Shown here in pieces: positions 17,382 through 26,201 of a stretch of 64,000 nt of DNA. The stretch covers positions 525,999 to 589,998 of the forward strand of contig CAYPYN010000002.1 of the NCBI GenBank assembly GCA_964415295.1. Direction: 5' to 3'. The stretch's first letter is position 1. Every line of letters starts with the position of its first letter. The position numbers and the translations under genes are program-made. The notes under the pieces were generated by a model. The model was not told the origin of the DNA. It saw only the letters and a list, made by a program, of their open reading frames with translations, and searched no databases. The DNA is from SB21 sp964415295 (GTDB lineage: Bacteria > CLD3 > SB21).

Positions 17382-17716
17382 TATTTATGAAGATGGCGCA
17401 CATCCCTTTCGAAACGATCGAGTGGCAGAAAGTCAACCCCGAGAGGCACGAAGGCGAGACGGGGTTTGCCGAATGGAAAGTCAGGCAGTGCGGGGATATT
17501 CGCGTGCGCGTCGTGACCTATTCTCCGGGATACAAGGCCGACCACTGGTGCGCCAAGGGCCACATTATCTATTGCCTGGAAGGCTCCATCATGACAGAAC
17601 TGAGGGACGGCCGGTCTTTCGAATTGAAAAAAGGAATGTCCTACCATGTTGAGGACGATAATTATCCGCATCGTTCCTACACGCAATCCGGCGCGACATT
17701 ATTTATCGTAGATTAG
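17378..17716 (+). CDS. DHCW-motif cupin-fold protein
   Basis: 112 residues as called. Possible in-frame Met starts are at 17378, 17387 and 17393; family members usually begin just before an IPFxxIxW segment, so 17387 or 17393 may be the true start. The core ADHWCAKGHIIYCLEG followed by GMSYHVEDDNYPHRS is characteristic of the DHCW-motif cupins. Cytosolic, metal-binding likely, activity unknown. Overlaps the preceding lipoprotein gene by 4 nt in the longest form. Confidence 0.82.
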   Translation: MIFMKMAHIPFETIEWQKVNPERHEGETGFAEWKVRQCGDIRVRVVTYSPGYKADHWCAKGHIIYCLEGSIMTELRDGRSFELKKGMSYHVEDDNYPHRSYTQSGATLFIVD

Positions 17717-17758
17717 TCGGCTTAATATTTTTTGTCATAACACACCGGAGGTATCTTC

Positions 17759-18127
17759 ATGCCTTCCAAGATCCCATCAGTATTGGAGACCGTCAACCAA
17801 TTCAACGAAGCCTTCAACCGGCATGATGTTGAATCCGTTATGGCGCTCATGACCGATGACTGTGTTTTTGAGAGTACCGCGCCGGCTCCCGATGGAAAGC
17901 GATTCTCAGGCTCGGCCGCGGTAAAGGAATACTGGAAAGAATTTTTCGCACGCTCGACGGACGCTTTTTTTGAAGTGGAAGAAATCTTTACGGCCGGGGA
18001 CCGCTGTGTTGTTCGATGGCTCTACCGCAAATCCAAAGACGGCGTTCCGTGGCACTTACGGGGGATCGATGTGTTCCGGGTTCGTGACGGCCAGGTGTCG
18101 GAAAAGCTTTCGTATGTGAAGGGATAA
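17759..18127 (+). CDS. NTF2-like (SnoaL-type) protein
   Basis: 122 residues of the nuclear-transport-factor-2-like fold: FNEAFNRHDVESVMALMTDD near the N-terminus, GSAAVKEYWKEFF, then a strand-rich C-terminal half with VVRWLYR and GIDVFRVRDGQVSEKLSYVKG. Typical single-domain ketosteroid isomerase/SnoaL-like protein; substrate unknown. Strong RBS CCGGAGG. Likely the last gene of the 16881-18127 unit. Confidence 0.85.
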   Translation: MPSKIPSVLETVNQFNEAFNRHDVESVMALMTDDCVFESTAPAPDGKRFSGSAAVKEYWKEFFARSTDAFFEVEEIFTAGDRCVVRWLYRKSKDGVPWHLRGIDVFRVRDGQVSEKLSYVKG

Positions 18128-18130
18128 AAA

Positions 18131-18158
18131 AACCGCAGAAGCGCTTGGCCCCTGCGGT
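18131..18158 (-). terminator. Intrinsic terminator downstream of the POT-like transporter
   Basis: Stem ACCGCAG (18132-18138) / CTGCGGT (18152-18158) with a loop containing AAGCGCTT. Read on the minus strand it is followed by seven T. It also lies just after the plus-strand NTF2-like gene. Confidence 0.7.
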
Positions 18159-18184
18159 CTGTAATTGACTGTCAGAAGAATCCT

Positions 18185-19666
18185 TCAGACGGCCTTGGGT
18201 CTCAGACTGATCATCAGGCCTCCCGCGCCGATCACCAGCATGATCAAAGCCTGCACCATGGTTTTGTAAACCACTTCTTCATGCGCAAAAACGGAATTGT
18301 AAAAGAACCAGGCGCCTACCACTACGAGGAACCCATAGATACCGATCATGATAAGACGGGCTTTGCGGTTGGTATCGGGCGTGTCGGCAGCAAAATATTT
18401 ATTGTACCACAAAAGTCCTGCCATGGCCAGTAAACCCAATCCGGCAAAGATCAGCCAGAAATTCCTCAGTTCATTTTCGATCCCGGTCTGACCAACCAGC
18501 GGCTTAAGGGCGCTTTCATAGAGAGCGCCGCCCAGATTGGAACCGATCAGGCTTCCCACCACGCCATACAGAAAAGCATAGCCCATGTATACGGCTTTAC
18601 TTTCCGCCGGCGCCACGAGACCGACGTAGCTGTAATACTTCGGATGCGCGGTCATCTCGCCGATGGAAAAAACCGATATCCCAAGCACGAAGATCCAGAC
18701 ATTGGTCGCGTACGACAGGCATACAAAGCCGAGCACGCCGAGGACGATACCTCCTACCATGGTCAGGAGCGGCGGCGCATTTTTCACAATGCGGCTCACG
18801 AGAACCTGAAGCAGGATGATCGTTCCGGCATTGACGACCGTGACGTGTTCCGCATCAAACTTGAGCGGGATACCTATGGACGCAAACGCGCGGTCGATCG
18901 GTTCTGTGTTCACAAAATCGCGCAGGAACCAGAGCACCGATCCGAAATTCTGGAAATAGAGGATCCAGAAACAGGAATAGATGAAGATCATCAGCATGAA
19001 CCTTGCATCGCCGAGAACCATGGCCGCACCGCTCATGACTTCCCTGAATGTCTTTGTGTTCTCAGGTTTGGCAGGGTCTTTGTACATGAATACGGTAGGG
19101 ATCAGCATCAGCGCGCAGTACAGGGACGAGGCGGTAAATACATAACTCCATTCAAATCCTTTTAAAACGCTCACAACCAGCGGGGCGAGGAACGCACCTA
19201 AATTGATCATCCAATAGTATACGCCAAAACCGAATCCGGAATTCTCTTCATTGGTCGTGCGCGCGATCGTGCCGCTGATGATGGGCTTGAACAGGCCGGA
19301 ACCGGTGGCCATGATCAGCAGGGCGGAAAACACGGCGCCGTAAGCGCTCATGTGGCCACTGATGAAATACCCGGCCGCAAGAAATGAAAATGCGACCATC
19401 AGCATCCGGCGGTATCCGTAACGATCAGCCAGCGCGCCTCCCAGGATCGGGATGATATACGTGCAGGCATAGATCAGGCCCTGCAGAAAGCCTACGGACT
19501 GTTCCGAAAAACCCAATCCGCCTTCGGCGATGGAATTGGTCAGATAAATAGCCAGTACCGAATTCAGTCCGTAATAGGCGGCGCGTTCGAAGAGCTCCAT
19601 GACATTGGCCACCCAAAAGACGCCCGGAAACGAGCTCAGCAAACTTTTTGATTTTGTATCAGACAT
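18185..19666 (-). CDS. POT/PTR-like MFS transporter
   Basis: 493 residues with 12-14 hydrophobic helices. The N-terminal MELFERAAYYGLNSVLAIYL corresponds to the proton-coupled oligopeptide transporter ExxER-YYG region. ALADRYGYRR is the MFS loop 2-3 signature, and GSGLFKPIISGTIAR matches the PTR GxGxFKP block. It should import di- or tripeptides or related solutes with protons, but the divergence from classical PTR motifs leaves the substrate open. A terminator follows; the gene is probably monocistronic. Confidence 0.8.
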   Translation of the reverse strand: MSDTKSKSLLSSFPGVFWVANVMELFERAAYYGLNSVLAIYLTNSIAEGGLGFSEQSVGFLQGLIYACTYIIPILGGALADRYGYRRMLMVAFSFLAAGYFISGHMSAYGAVFSALLIMATGSGLFKPIISGTIARTTNEENSGFGFGVYYWMINLGAFLAPLVVSVLKGFEWSYVFTASSLYCALMLIPTVFMYKDPAKPENTKTFREVMSGAAMVLGDARFMLMIFIYSCFWILYFQNFGSVLWFLRDFVNTEPIDRAFASIGIPLKFDAEHVTVVNAGTIILLQVLVSRIVKNAPPLLTMVGGIVLGVLGFVCLSYATNVWIFVLGISVFSIGEMTAHPKYYSYVGLVAPAESKAVYMGYAFLYGVVGSLIGSNLGGALYESALKPLVGQTGIENELRNFWLIFAGLGLLAMAGLLWYNKYFAADTPDTNRKARLIMIGIYGFLVVVGAWFFYNSVFAHEEVVYKTMVQALIMLVIGAGGLMISLRPKAV

Positions 19667-19751
19667 ATGGTTTATTCCCGATAATTTGATGAAATACTTG
19701 ACGGAACATTATGAAATTTTTTCATGACTCGAAAGGAAAAAAGGATTCCCG

Positions 19752-19787
19752 CTAAAAAAGAAAACCCTGCCGGACAGGGCAGGGTTT
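19752..19787 (-). terminator. Intrinsic terminator of the Agenet-like gene
   Basis: 10-bp arms AAACCCTGCC (19762-19771) and GGCAGGGTTT (19778-19787), 6-nt loop; on the minus strand followed by TTCTTTTTT. Confidence 0.85.
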
Positions 19788-19820
19788 CACGCATCATCGT
19801 TCCATGATTACGGCCGCGTT

Positions 19821-21701
19821 CTAGTTACATTTTTGATAATAAGTAAAATGATGTTCAATGTAAGGAGCGCCGTAAGCTCCGCCGCCGGCATAATCTTCGC
19901 GGTAGTACGCCGGCACGAAGCGGCAGCGGCCTTTCGAATCCCTAAAGAGCACGCCGACCTTTTTGTAGCGGTACAGAGGAATGCCCAGATTATTCTTTTC
20001 AATAACCTGTCCGCCGATGACGCCGATTTTCAGAATCGTCGAACCGGCATAGGTTTTTTGTATATAAGTGCGAGCCGTCCCTTCGGCCGCGGCATCGTGC
20101 GCGGTCGGATTGAATCCGGAAGGCAGCAGCGATGCATCGAATTTGCTTTTGACATCCGCCGAGAGCTTCTTAAGAAATGCACGGAATTCGGCGATTTCAT
20201 TCTGTCCAAGATTGGCCGCCTGCGCCGCCTTTATCGCTTCAGCGACCTTTTCTTCTTCTTTTTTCATGAATTCCACGCCGTTGTTGTCAAGTATGTCCTG
20301 GAGGTCGGTGAATACGCCGATCCCTTTCCCGGCCTCGAAACCTTGAATTTCATGGTTTTTCAAATACTCAAAATTGCCGAGAATTCTCGTTGCTTCGCTC
20401 AGCTTGTCCTTGAGCATATCCGCGACAACGCTTTGCGCCAGTTCTTGACGCTCTTCTGCAATAACACGCCAGTGGCCCGGATTTTTCGATAACTCACTGG
20501 TCCATGTCTGTTCTGTATTCTGAATATTGGGATATTTGCTCTTAATGAGTGCATCGAGTTCATCCATCTGCTTCAGCATCGGTGCCACGTCCGATGGACG
20601 CGGCGAACTGAGGCCCTGATTGTACAACACAAAACGGGTGTCATGTTTTTTGTTGTAAAGGTAACCGAAGATGCGTATGGCATCTGAGTATTTGTTGACA
20701 TCCTCAAAGAACCGATCCTGCATGGCTCTGGCGGACGCGATTGCGGCCGAGCGGGCATCGTTGCGGACCTTTGGATCGTCAAAGGCAAACCAGGTAGCGC
20801 CGTAACCGCCGTAGTTGATCAAAAACTTTCCGTCTTTGATATCCACGATCGGGCCGTCCAGAGAATCATTGCCGCTGTACCAGACGCGGACGTATTGGCC
20901 AGTTTTAAAATCCAAGCCGCTAAAATTATAGACTGCGATATTCCGGAGTTTATCCTGTGCAAATTCTTTAGATCCGCCGTTATCAAAGGCGACCGTAAAC
21001 ATGAGATTTCCGCTATTGGTCTTCCTTATACTCTGAATGGTGCCTTTATTCCACCGGCCGAAATCGACGGCCTCGATCTTATCGCCGACCTTGAATCCCT
21101 CCGGCTCGTTCGATGCACCGGCAACTTTGACACGAAGATTGGCCTCTTTGACCCAGAAACCGCTGTAACCTTCAATTTTAACAAAATACTCACGGGTCTG
21201 ACCGTCGTTCACTTTTTGAATTTCCGCCTCATACCATTTTCCGTCCCGATCCAGGACTTCCGCGTACTCGCCCACTTTGAAGCCTCCAACACCAGTCCCG
21301 TACACTTTGGATTGTGCTCCGGCATTTCCAGATGCGGCAGAAGAAGCCGTTACCCCGGACGTGGATGCAGAAGCCGATGATTTGGATCCAACCGCACGAA
21401 CTTTGTCAGCCTCGATCCACCGGTCGTACTGCGATTTGAAACCTTGCCAGTGGATGAAATATTTTCCGGGCTCTGCTTTCAGGATATCGACCTTGTACCA
21501 TTTACCGTCCGTCTCGAGGCCTTCCGCCACATCGCCGACCTTAAACGCCCCCGTTGCCATTGCGTCGTTCTTGTTCTCTTTTTTGTCCTCTTTCTTCTCT
21601 TTGGTTCCGCCTGTTTTGATTTTGATCTTCTGGCCCCACGCGTTCGACGTACCAACGACGCCGATCAACATGATCAGCAGACATAAAACGATCCTTCTCA
21701 T
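19821..21701 (-). CDS. Secreted protein with four Agenet/Tudor-like SH3-fold modules (paralogue A)
   Basis: 626 residues. The start is set at 21701 because AAGGAGGATCT lies directly upstream and a signal peptide (~1-23, MRRIVLCLLIML) follows; a longer frame from 21731 is less likely. After a Lys/Glu-rich stretch come four ~50-residue modules of the pattern F(K)VGDxxExxxxDGKWYxxxIxxxxxGxYFIxxxGF...W: about residues 52-105, 143-195, 203-258 and 265-315. This is like Agenet/Tudor/chromo-barrel folds. A ~300-residue helical region and a conserved C-terminal domain (GVLFRDSKGRCRF, EDYAGGGAYGAPYI) follow. The C-terminal domain and modules match the protein at 59040-60731. Exported; partner unknown. 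Confidence 0.8.
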   Translation of the reverse strand: MRRIVLCLLIMLIGVVGTSNAWGQKIKIKTGGTKEKKEDKKENKNDAMATGAFKVGDVAEGLETDGKWYKVDILKAEPGKYFIHWQGFKSQYDRWIEADKVRAVGSKSSASASTSGVTASSAASGNAGAQSKVYGTGVGGFKVGEYAEVLDRDGKWYEAEIQKVNDGQTREYFVKIEGYSGFWVKEANLRVKVAGASNEPEGFKVGDKIEAVDFGRWNKGTIQSIRKTNSGNLMFTVAFDNGGSKEFAQDKLRNIAVYNFSGLDFKTGQYVRVWYSGNDSLDGPIVDIKDGKFLINYGGYGATWFAFDDPKVRNDARSAAIASARAMQDRFFEDVNKYSDAIRIFGYLYNKKHDTRFVLYNQGLSSPRPSDVAPMLKQMDELDALIKSKYPNIQNTEQTWTSELSKNPGHWRVIAEERQELAQSVVADMLKDKLSEATRILGNFEYLKNHEIQGFEAGKGIGVFTDLQDILDNNGVEFMKKEEEKVAEAIKAAQAANLGQNEIAEFRAFLKKLSADVKSKFDASLLPSGFNPTAHDAAAEGTARTYIQKTYAGSTILKIGVIGGQVIEKNNLGIPLYRYKKVGVLFRDSKGRCRFVPAYYREDYAGGGAYGAPYIEHHFTYYQKCN

Positions 21702-21800
21702 AGATCCTCCTTCACGGATTATGTTATACATTCACGGACACGCGATGATACAAAGCGGTGATAATCTCGGAATAAGGTAGGTCTTTTTGCTTACGGCGGC

Positions 21801-21850
21801 AATCCCATGATAATGGGAATAAAAAAACTCCGCCGGGTTGGCGGAGTTTT
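21801..21850 (-). terminator. Tandem hairpins, terminator of msrB
   Basis: 11-bp arms 21824-21834 / 21840-21850 (AAAACTCCGCC type) with a 5-nt loop and a T-tract on the minus strand. A second small hairpin TCCCAT/ATGGGA (21803-21818) follows. Confidence 0.85.
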
Positions 21851-21864
21851 ATGATAAACGCAGG

Positions 21865-22353
21865 TTACTCTTTTTTGAAATCAAGCGAAACGGAGTTGAT
21901 GCAATATCTCAATCCGGTCGGCTTAGGACCGTCGTCGAATACATGGCCCAAGTGCCCGCCGCATCGCGCACAATGCACCTCCGTGCGCGTCATGCCGTAG
22001 CTATTGTCGGTGTCGGATTCGATACCTCCGGGTATCGGCTCGTAAAAACTCGGCCAGCCGCTTCCGGATTCGAACTTGGTTTTTGAGGTAAACAGCGGGT
22101 TGTCGCATGCGGCGCAACAATAGGTGCCGTCTTCATGGTTCTGATAATACTTACCGGTGAAGGCGCGTTCGGTGCCCTTTTCGCGCAGGACACGATACTG
22201 TTCCGGGGTCAATTGTTCTTTCCACTCTTCTTCGCTTTTCATGATCTTGTCCTTACGGGTTTGGTCTTTGGGTTGGGAATTTTGGGATTCGCTTTTACCG
22301 ACGCACGATAGAAAAAGAATACCCAGAACAAAAACGGCCATCCGGTACCGCAT
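21865..22353 (-). CDS. msrB: Peptide-methionine (R)-S-oxide reductase MsrB, lipoprotein form
   Basis: 162 residues from the preferred start at 22353; an ATG at 22359 sits directly on the AAGGAAGG RBS, so the second ATG is better spaced. Lipobox LFLSC predicts an envelope-anchored enzyme that repairs R-methionine sulfoxide in exported proteins. The MsrB core shows YCCAACDNPLF and HCARCGGHLGHVFDDGP (four Zn Cys), ESGSGWPSF, and catalytic Cys in RYCINSVSLDF. Adjacent upstream genes encode exported folding/assembly-type proteins, which fits an envelope protein-quality role. Confidence 0.95.
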   Translation of the reverse strand: MRYRMAVFVLGILFLSCVGKSESQNSQPKDQTRKDKIMKSEEEWKEQLTPEQYRVLREKGTERAFTGKYYQNHEDGTYCCAACDNPLFTSKTKFESGSGWPSFYEPIPGGIESDTDNSYGMTRTEVHCARCGGHLGHVFDDGPKPTGLRYCINSVSLDFKKE

Positions 22354-22413
22354 AAACATCCTTCCTTGAATATTGTACTTTTGTGAAAGGTTTTAACGCG
22401 GCTGGCGCCTCCT

Positions 22414-24417
22414 TTATTCCATAGCCTGAAGCGCGGCTTCGATGGCGTACTTGATATCCTTGTTAGTCGTTTTGGCAAGAAGCGCTTTAAGCGAAGGTTT
22501 TGCGGCCGCGGCATCCTTTCCGATACGGCCCAGGATCACCGCGATCTGATACTGCAGCCCGCCGTTGTGGATCGTGAGCGCATTCAGTTTGGCGATCAGC
22601 GCCGGTACGGCGTCCTTGCCGATCATGACCAGCGCGTCCACCGCTTTGTCCGGTACCATATATTCACGGCTCTCCAGACTGGCGATCATGTAACCGATAG
22701 CTTTCGGATCGCTGCTGCGGATATTTCCGAGTACAACCAGCGTCATTTCCTGTATCTCGGAGAGTTCATCCTTGTGGTCGAGGCTTCGTTTATCCAGAAT
22801 CCTGACCAGCGTTTTTTCGATCGGCTTGGGGCGATCCTTCATCTGCACGAGAAGCTTCATTACGCGGACCTGCTCCTCCCATTGGTCTCCTTCGAGAATC
22901 CTGGCCGCTTCGTCCATGGTCGGGATCATACCCGGAACGGGAATGTCGTTCTTCACGCAGAAATTGATCCGGTCCTCAAGCTGGCTGTTGTACTTGGTCA
23001 TTAAAGCGTATTCGGAAAATTTGGCTCGGCACATCGCCACAAGTTGCTCCAGGTCCTTTTGCGGGAATTCCCGCATGATCTGTTTATTGGCTTCCTTGTT
23101 GTAAGGATTCGGTTCAAACGAACGCGCGAAATCGTAGAGTTGATCCGCGGATTTTTCGCCGGGCTCGGAACGATTGAATTCCTCCGCCAGCCATTTCAGC
23201 GTTTTTAATTTAGCGGCCGGATCGGTCTCCGTTTTGTAAATCGATGTCAGCAGAGAAAAAAGACTCTTGGCCGATTTGGCGTCGTACGTCAGGCGGTCGG
23301 CATATCTTTCATAACAATACATCTGCAGCCGGTTATCGCCGTTCATTTTGACCCCTTCGGTCATTTCAAAGAAGGCCGTATTATAATCGACGGGCGTGGG
23401 TAAGCCGATCCGGCGGGCCTGAGCTAATTCGAAATATTCGTCGATGCGTCCGTAAATTTCGTCCAGATGCTCCGCGACGTCCGTTCGCGTGAGTAGCTGG
23501 CTGATGTAGCTGGACAGCCAGTAATTACCGATCTTGCGAAGGGTTTTTAATCCCAATTTCCATTCTTCCGCATCGATCACGCTGTCTTTGACCAGGTAGC
23601 GGACGATCTCGAGCGCACGCTCGTCGTTGGCGGGATAAGGGATCGAATCGAGCGTGGCCATGAGGAATTTTTTGTAGGCATCGTTCTCGATGCGGTAGCG
23701 CTTGAACGCGTACATTACGTCAAAATGAAAAACGCCGCATCCGACGTCAAAGGGGATCTTCACGGCCTCGCCTACCAACGACGCGATCTTGTCCTCACGG
23801 CTGAGATCGTTGAGCCTCGATTTGACCGACTTGGCTTTTTCTTTACAAAGATCGAGGGCCGACCGTTTATTCTCTGTTACGGTTTGAGCGCTTTCATCGG
23901 GAAACAGGCTCAAAAGGTCGTCGGTCAGTTTGATCCGTCCCGAAACGCTGACGATGATCTCGCCCGTGACCACATCGATCATGCGCCCGTTAATGTCGAT
24001 ATAGTTCTTCAACTTAGTATATGTACCGGAAAACAGCGCATCGATGGGAACGAGTTCGCCCACTTTCATCGCCGCTTCTTTCTGCATCAGGTCGGTGAGC
24101 ATCAGGTCGTTTTCTTTGAGTACGGCGTCCAGTCGCTTGCGCTCAAACAATTTGAATATCGATTTATTGGAGCTGAGCGCGCTGATCAGCGATTCGGTCA
24201 GGTATTCTCCGAATTCATTCGCGGCATTCTCTTTGCGGTCTTTGCTCGGAACGAAAACGACCACGGCCAGCCGTTTCGGCTTCTGGCTGGTGTTGGAAGC
24301 CTGAAGATCCTTTGCCAGAGCGGCGACGGCAGGATTGAAGTCCTTCGCCTCTTGCGCGAAGGCCGGGCGGGCGAAGGTACATACGAGTACGAGAGCCCAT
24401 GACAAACGGTGTATCAT
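22414..24417 (-). CDS. Secreted CsgG/FlgO-like N-domain protein with C-terminal HEAT-like repeats
   Basis: 667 residues with a signal peptide (~1-21, cleavage after AFA). Residues ~45-165 carry a CsgG/FlgO/TolB-N-like domain: KRLAVVVFVPS, IFKLFERKRLDAVLKE, DALFSGTYTKL, GRMIDVVTGEIIV. It is distantly like the N-domain at 5969-7045. A long helical region follows, and the last ~150 residues are HEAT-like repeats (LDHKDELSEIQEMTLVVLGN, KAVDALVMIGKDAVPALIAKL, AAKPSLKALLAK). Its ATG overlaps the FKBP gene stop by 4 nt, so it is translationally coupled. An envelope assembly or scaffold role is inferred. Confidence 0.78.
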   Translation of the reverse strand: MIHRLSWALVLVCTFARPAFAQEAKDFNPAVAALAKDLQASNTSQKPKRLAVVVFVPSKDRKENAANEFGEYLTESLISALSSNKSIFKLFERKRLDAVLKENDLMLTDLMQKEAAMKVGELVPIDALFSGTYTKLKNYIDINGRMIDVVTGEIIVSVSGRIKLTDDLLSLFPDESAQTVTENKRSALDLCKEKAKSVKSRLNDLSREDKIASLVGEAVKIPFDVGCGVFHFDVMYAFKRYRIENDAYKKFLMATLDSIPYPANDERALEIVRYLVKDSVIDAEEWKLGLKTLRKIGNYWLSSYISQLLTRTDVAEHLDEIYGRIDEYFELAQARRIGLPTPVDYNTAFFEMTEGVKMNGDNRLQMYCYERYADRLTYDAKSAKSLFSLLTSIYKTETDPAAKLKTLKWLAEEFNRSEPGEKSADQLYDFARSFEPNPYNKEANKQIMREFPQKDLEQLVAMCRAKFSEYALMTKYNSQLEDRINFCVKNDIPVPGMIPTMDEAARILEGDQWEEQVRVMKLLVQMKDRPKPIEKTLVRILDKRSLDHKDELSEIQEMTLVVLGNIRSSDPKAIGYMIASLESREYMVPDKAVDALVMIGKDAVPALIAKLNALTIHNGGLQYQIAVILGRIGKDAAAAKPSLKALLAKTTNKDIKYAIEAALQAME

Positions 24418-25616
24418 TTCTTCTCCAGGGTTTTCAGGATCTCGATCGCATTCGTATTCTTCGGATCGAGATCTACGGCTTTCTTATAGTTGATCCGCGC
24501 CTGGTCCTTTTGCCCGTTGAGGAGATACGCTTCGCCGAGGCTGTCGTAACAATTGCCCGACTGCGGATACGCCTCGGCATTCAGCTTGAATATCTCGATC
24601 GCATCGGCGGTTCGCCCGACCTGCATCAGTTGATAACCCAGCATATTCAGCTGGCTTTCTTTAAAGTTGTACGCGTCCGGTTCTTCTTTTTTCAGACGAT
24701 GGTATTCCCCCACTGCCGACTGAATACCTTTTTCAAATAATACTCCCATAAGCACATCCGAGATCGACATCCTGGGCTCGCCAACACCCATCAGCTCCAC
24801 ATCAAAGATGAGCGTTGCGTTGGGAGGAATGACCGCACCGGCGCCTCGTTCGCCGTAAGCCAATTCCGGCGGGATGATCAGTCTCAGCTGATCCCCGACG
24901 GCCATCAGCGCGATGCCTTCTTCCCAGCCCTTGATCACGAGCCCCTGACCGAGAACGAATTCGAACGGTTCGTTGCGATCACGTGAGGAATCGAATTTCT
25001 TTCCGCTAAGGAGGTATCCGGAATAATGCACTTCCACGGCTTTTCCGGGCTGCGCCGCCGCCCCGCCCGTCCTCTTGATCACGACGTATTTCAAACCGCT
25101 GGGCGTCGAAACGGTATCGCCGGGTTTCTGTTTTCCGGCCTGCAAACTGGCGGCCAGTTTCTTGGTATCCATCATCGGGTTGGATGGAATCTTGGCGGTC
25201 ACGATCGTCGCGTCGCTCACCGAGAGCAATTCGACATCGAACAGCAAGGTGGCGTTGGGCGGTATGACGCCGGGTATGCCGCGTTTGCCGTAAGCCAGCG
25301 GCGAAGGAATGATGAGCCGCAGCACATCGCCGACGGACATCAGGGCGACCCCTTCATCCCAGCCCTTGATCACTTTGCCCGCGCCAAGAACAAAGCCGAA
25401 CGGGTTCGCGCGGTCCTGCGCCTGATCGAAAATTTTACCGTCCTCGAAAAATCCCTTGTAGAGAACTTCCGCTTTTAATCCGTTTCTGGCGGGTTCGCCG
25501 GAACCTTTTTTCAGGACAAGATAGCGCAGGCCGCTGGCCGTGGTCACTGTATCCTGAGCCTGAGCTGTCATAGTGAACAGTACACATACTATCCAGGTTT
25601 TAAATACTTTTTTCAT
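24414..25616 (-). CDS. Secreted tandem FKBP-type peptidyl-prolyl isomerase with C-terminal TPR
   Basis: 400 residues. Signal peptide ~1-20. Two FKBP domains (~24-137 and ~160-275), each preceded by SGLRYLVLKKGSG or SGLKYVVIKRTGG and carrying the family blocks GKIFDQ/GKKFDSS, VIKGWDEG/VIKGWEEG, LAYGKRG/LAYGERGAG and IPPNATLLFDVEL. TPR-like helices fill ~285-400 (SGNCYDSLGEAYLLNGQKDQ). Catalyses prolyl isomerisation of exported proteins and may dock clients through the TPR. Coupled to the downstream CsgG-like/HEAT gene by a 4-nt overlap, suggesting one folding/assembly unit. Confidence 0.92.
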   Translation of the reverse strand: MKKVFKTWIVCVLFTMTAQAQDTVTTASGLRYLVLKKGSGEPARNGLKAEVLYKGFFEDGKIFDQAQDRANPFGFVLGAGKVIKGWDEGVALMSVGDVLRLIIPSPLAYGKRGIPGVIPPNATLLFDVELLSVSDATIVTAKIPSNPMMDTKKLAASLQAGKQKPGDTVSTPSGLKYVVIKRTGGAAAQPGKAVEVHYSGYLLSGKKFDSSRDRNEPFEFVLGQGLVIKGWEEGIALMAVGDQLRLIIPPELAYGERGAGAVIPPNATLIFDVELMGVGEPRMSISDVLMGVLFEKGIQSAVGEYHRLKKEEPDAYNFKESQLNMLGYQLMQVGRTADAIEIFKLNAEAYPQSGNCYDSLGEAYLLNGQKDQARINYKKAVDLDPKNTNAIEILKTLEKK

Positions 25617-25626
25617 GTGCCTTCCT

Positions 25627-26151
25627 TTATGGATTCTTCGATTCGATGAGTGTTTTCAATTTATCAAAATCTTTTTGATTTCTTTCCTTGATGCGGCTGC
25701 GGGAAAGCGCCAGCAGGCTCCGGAATACGGCATTCTTGCCCGCGGTATCATTGAGATACGTGACCTCCGTTGCGCCGTTCTTTTCGACAAAACGGAATTC
25801 CCCGGTACCGTCGAGAAACTCGTTGTCCATCGAAAAAGCGAACACTTCGTTCTCTTTCATTTGGATCACTTCTTCATCCACGAACATGTCCTTGCCGTCC
25901 TCGTTAAAGACGAACCGGTATCTACTGCCTATCTCACCCGGCCGGCCGCTCAGCGTCTCCATTTTTTTGAAACCCGTCATCCATTCGCCCATTAACCCGG
26001 CGTCCATGAAAGTTCTGAAGGTCAGGTCAACGGGCTTTTTCACTTCAAAAACGATCTTGTATGTCAGCCTGGGCATAAAAACGCCGACGAGCAGGAAGGC
26101 GACCAGGCAAGCGCCCAGCAAGATACCGGCAACGGATAATGTTTTTTTCAT
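25627..26151 (-). CDS. Membrane-anchored SRPBCC-family protein
   Basis: 174 residues. An N-terminal helix (~5-27) acts as signal anchor. Residues ~32-165 look like the START/Bet v1-like SRPBCC fold: FEVKKPVDLTFRTFMDAGLMGEWMTG at the N-side, GSRYRFVFNEDGK, an EVTYL strand and a long C-terminal helix. This fold binds hydrophobic ligands; no ligand is indicated. It is 10 nt upstream of the FKBP gene on the same strand, so it probably leads that operon. Confidence 0.75.
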   Translation of the reverse strand: MKKTLSVAGILLGACLVAFLLVGVFMPRLTYKIVFEVKKPVDLTFRTFMDAGLMGEWMTGFKKMETLSGRPGEIGSRYRFVFNEDGKDMFVDEEVIQMKENEVFAFSMDNEFLDGTGEFRFVEKNGATEVTYLNDTAGKNAVFRSLLALSRSRIKERNQKDFDKLKTLIESKNP

Positions 26152-26201
26152 AGCTTATTCCCCGTATGTACTTCAGATCTTTTCATCAACAGTCAAGAAT
26201 C

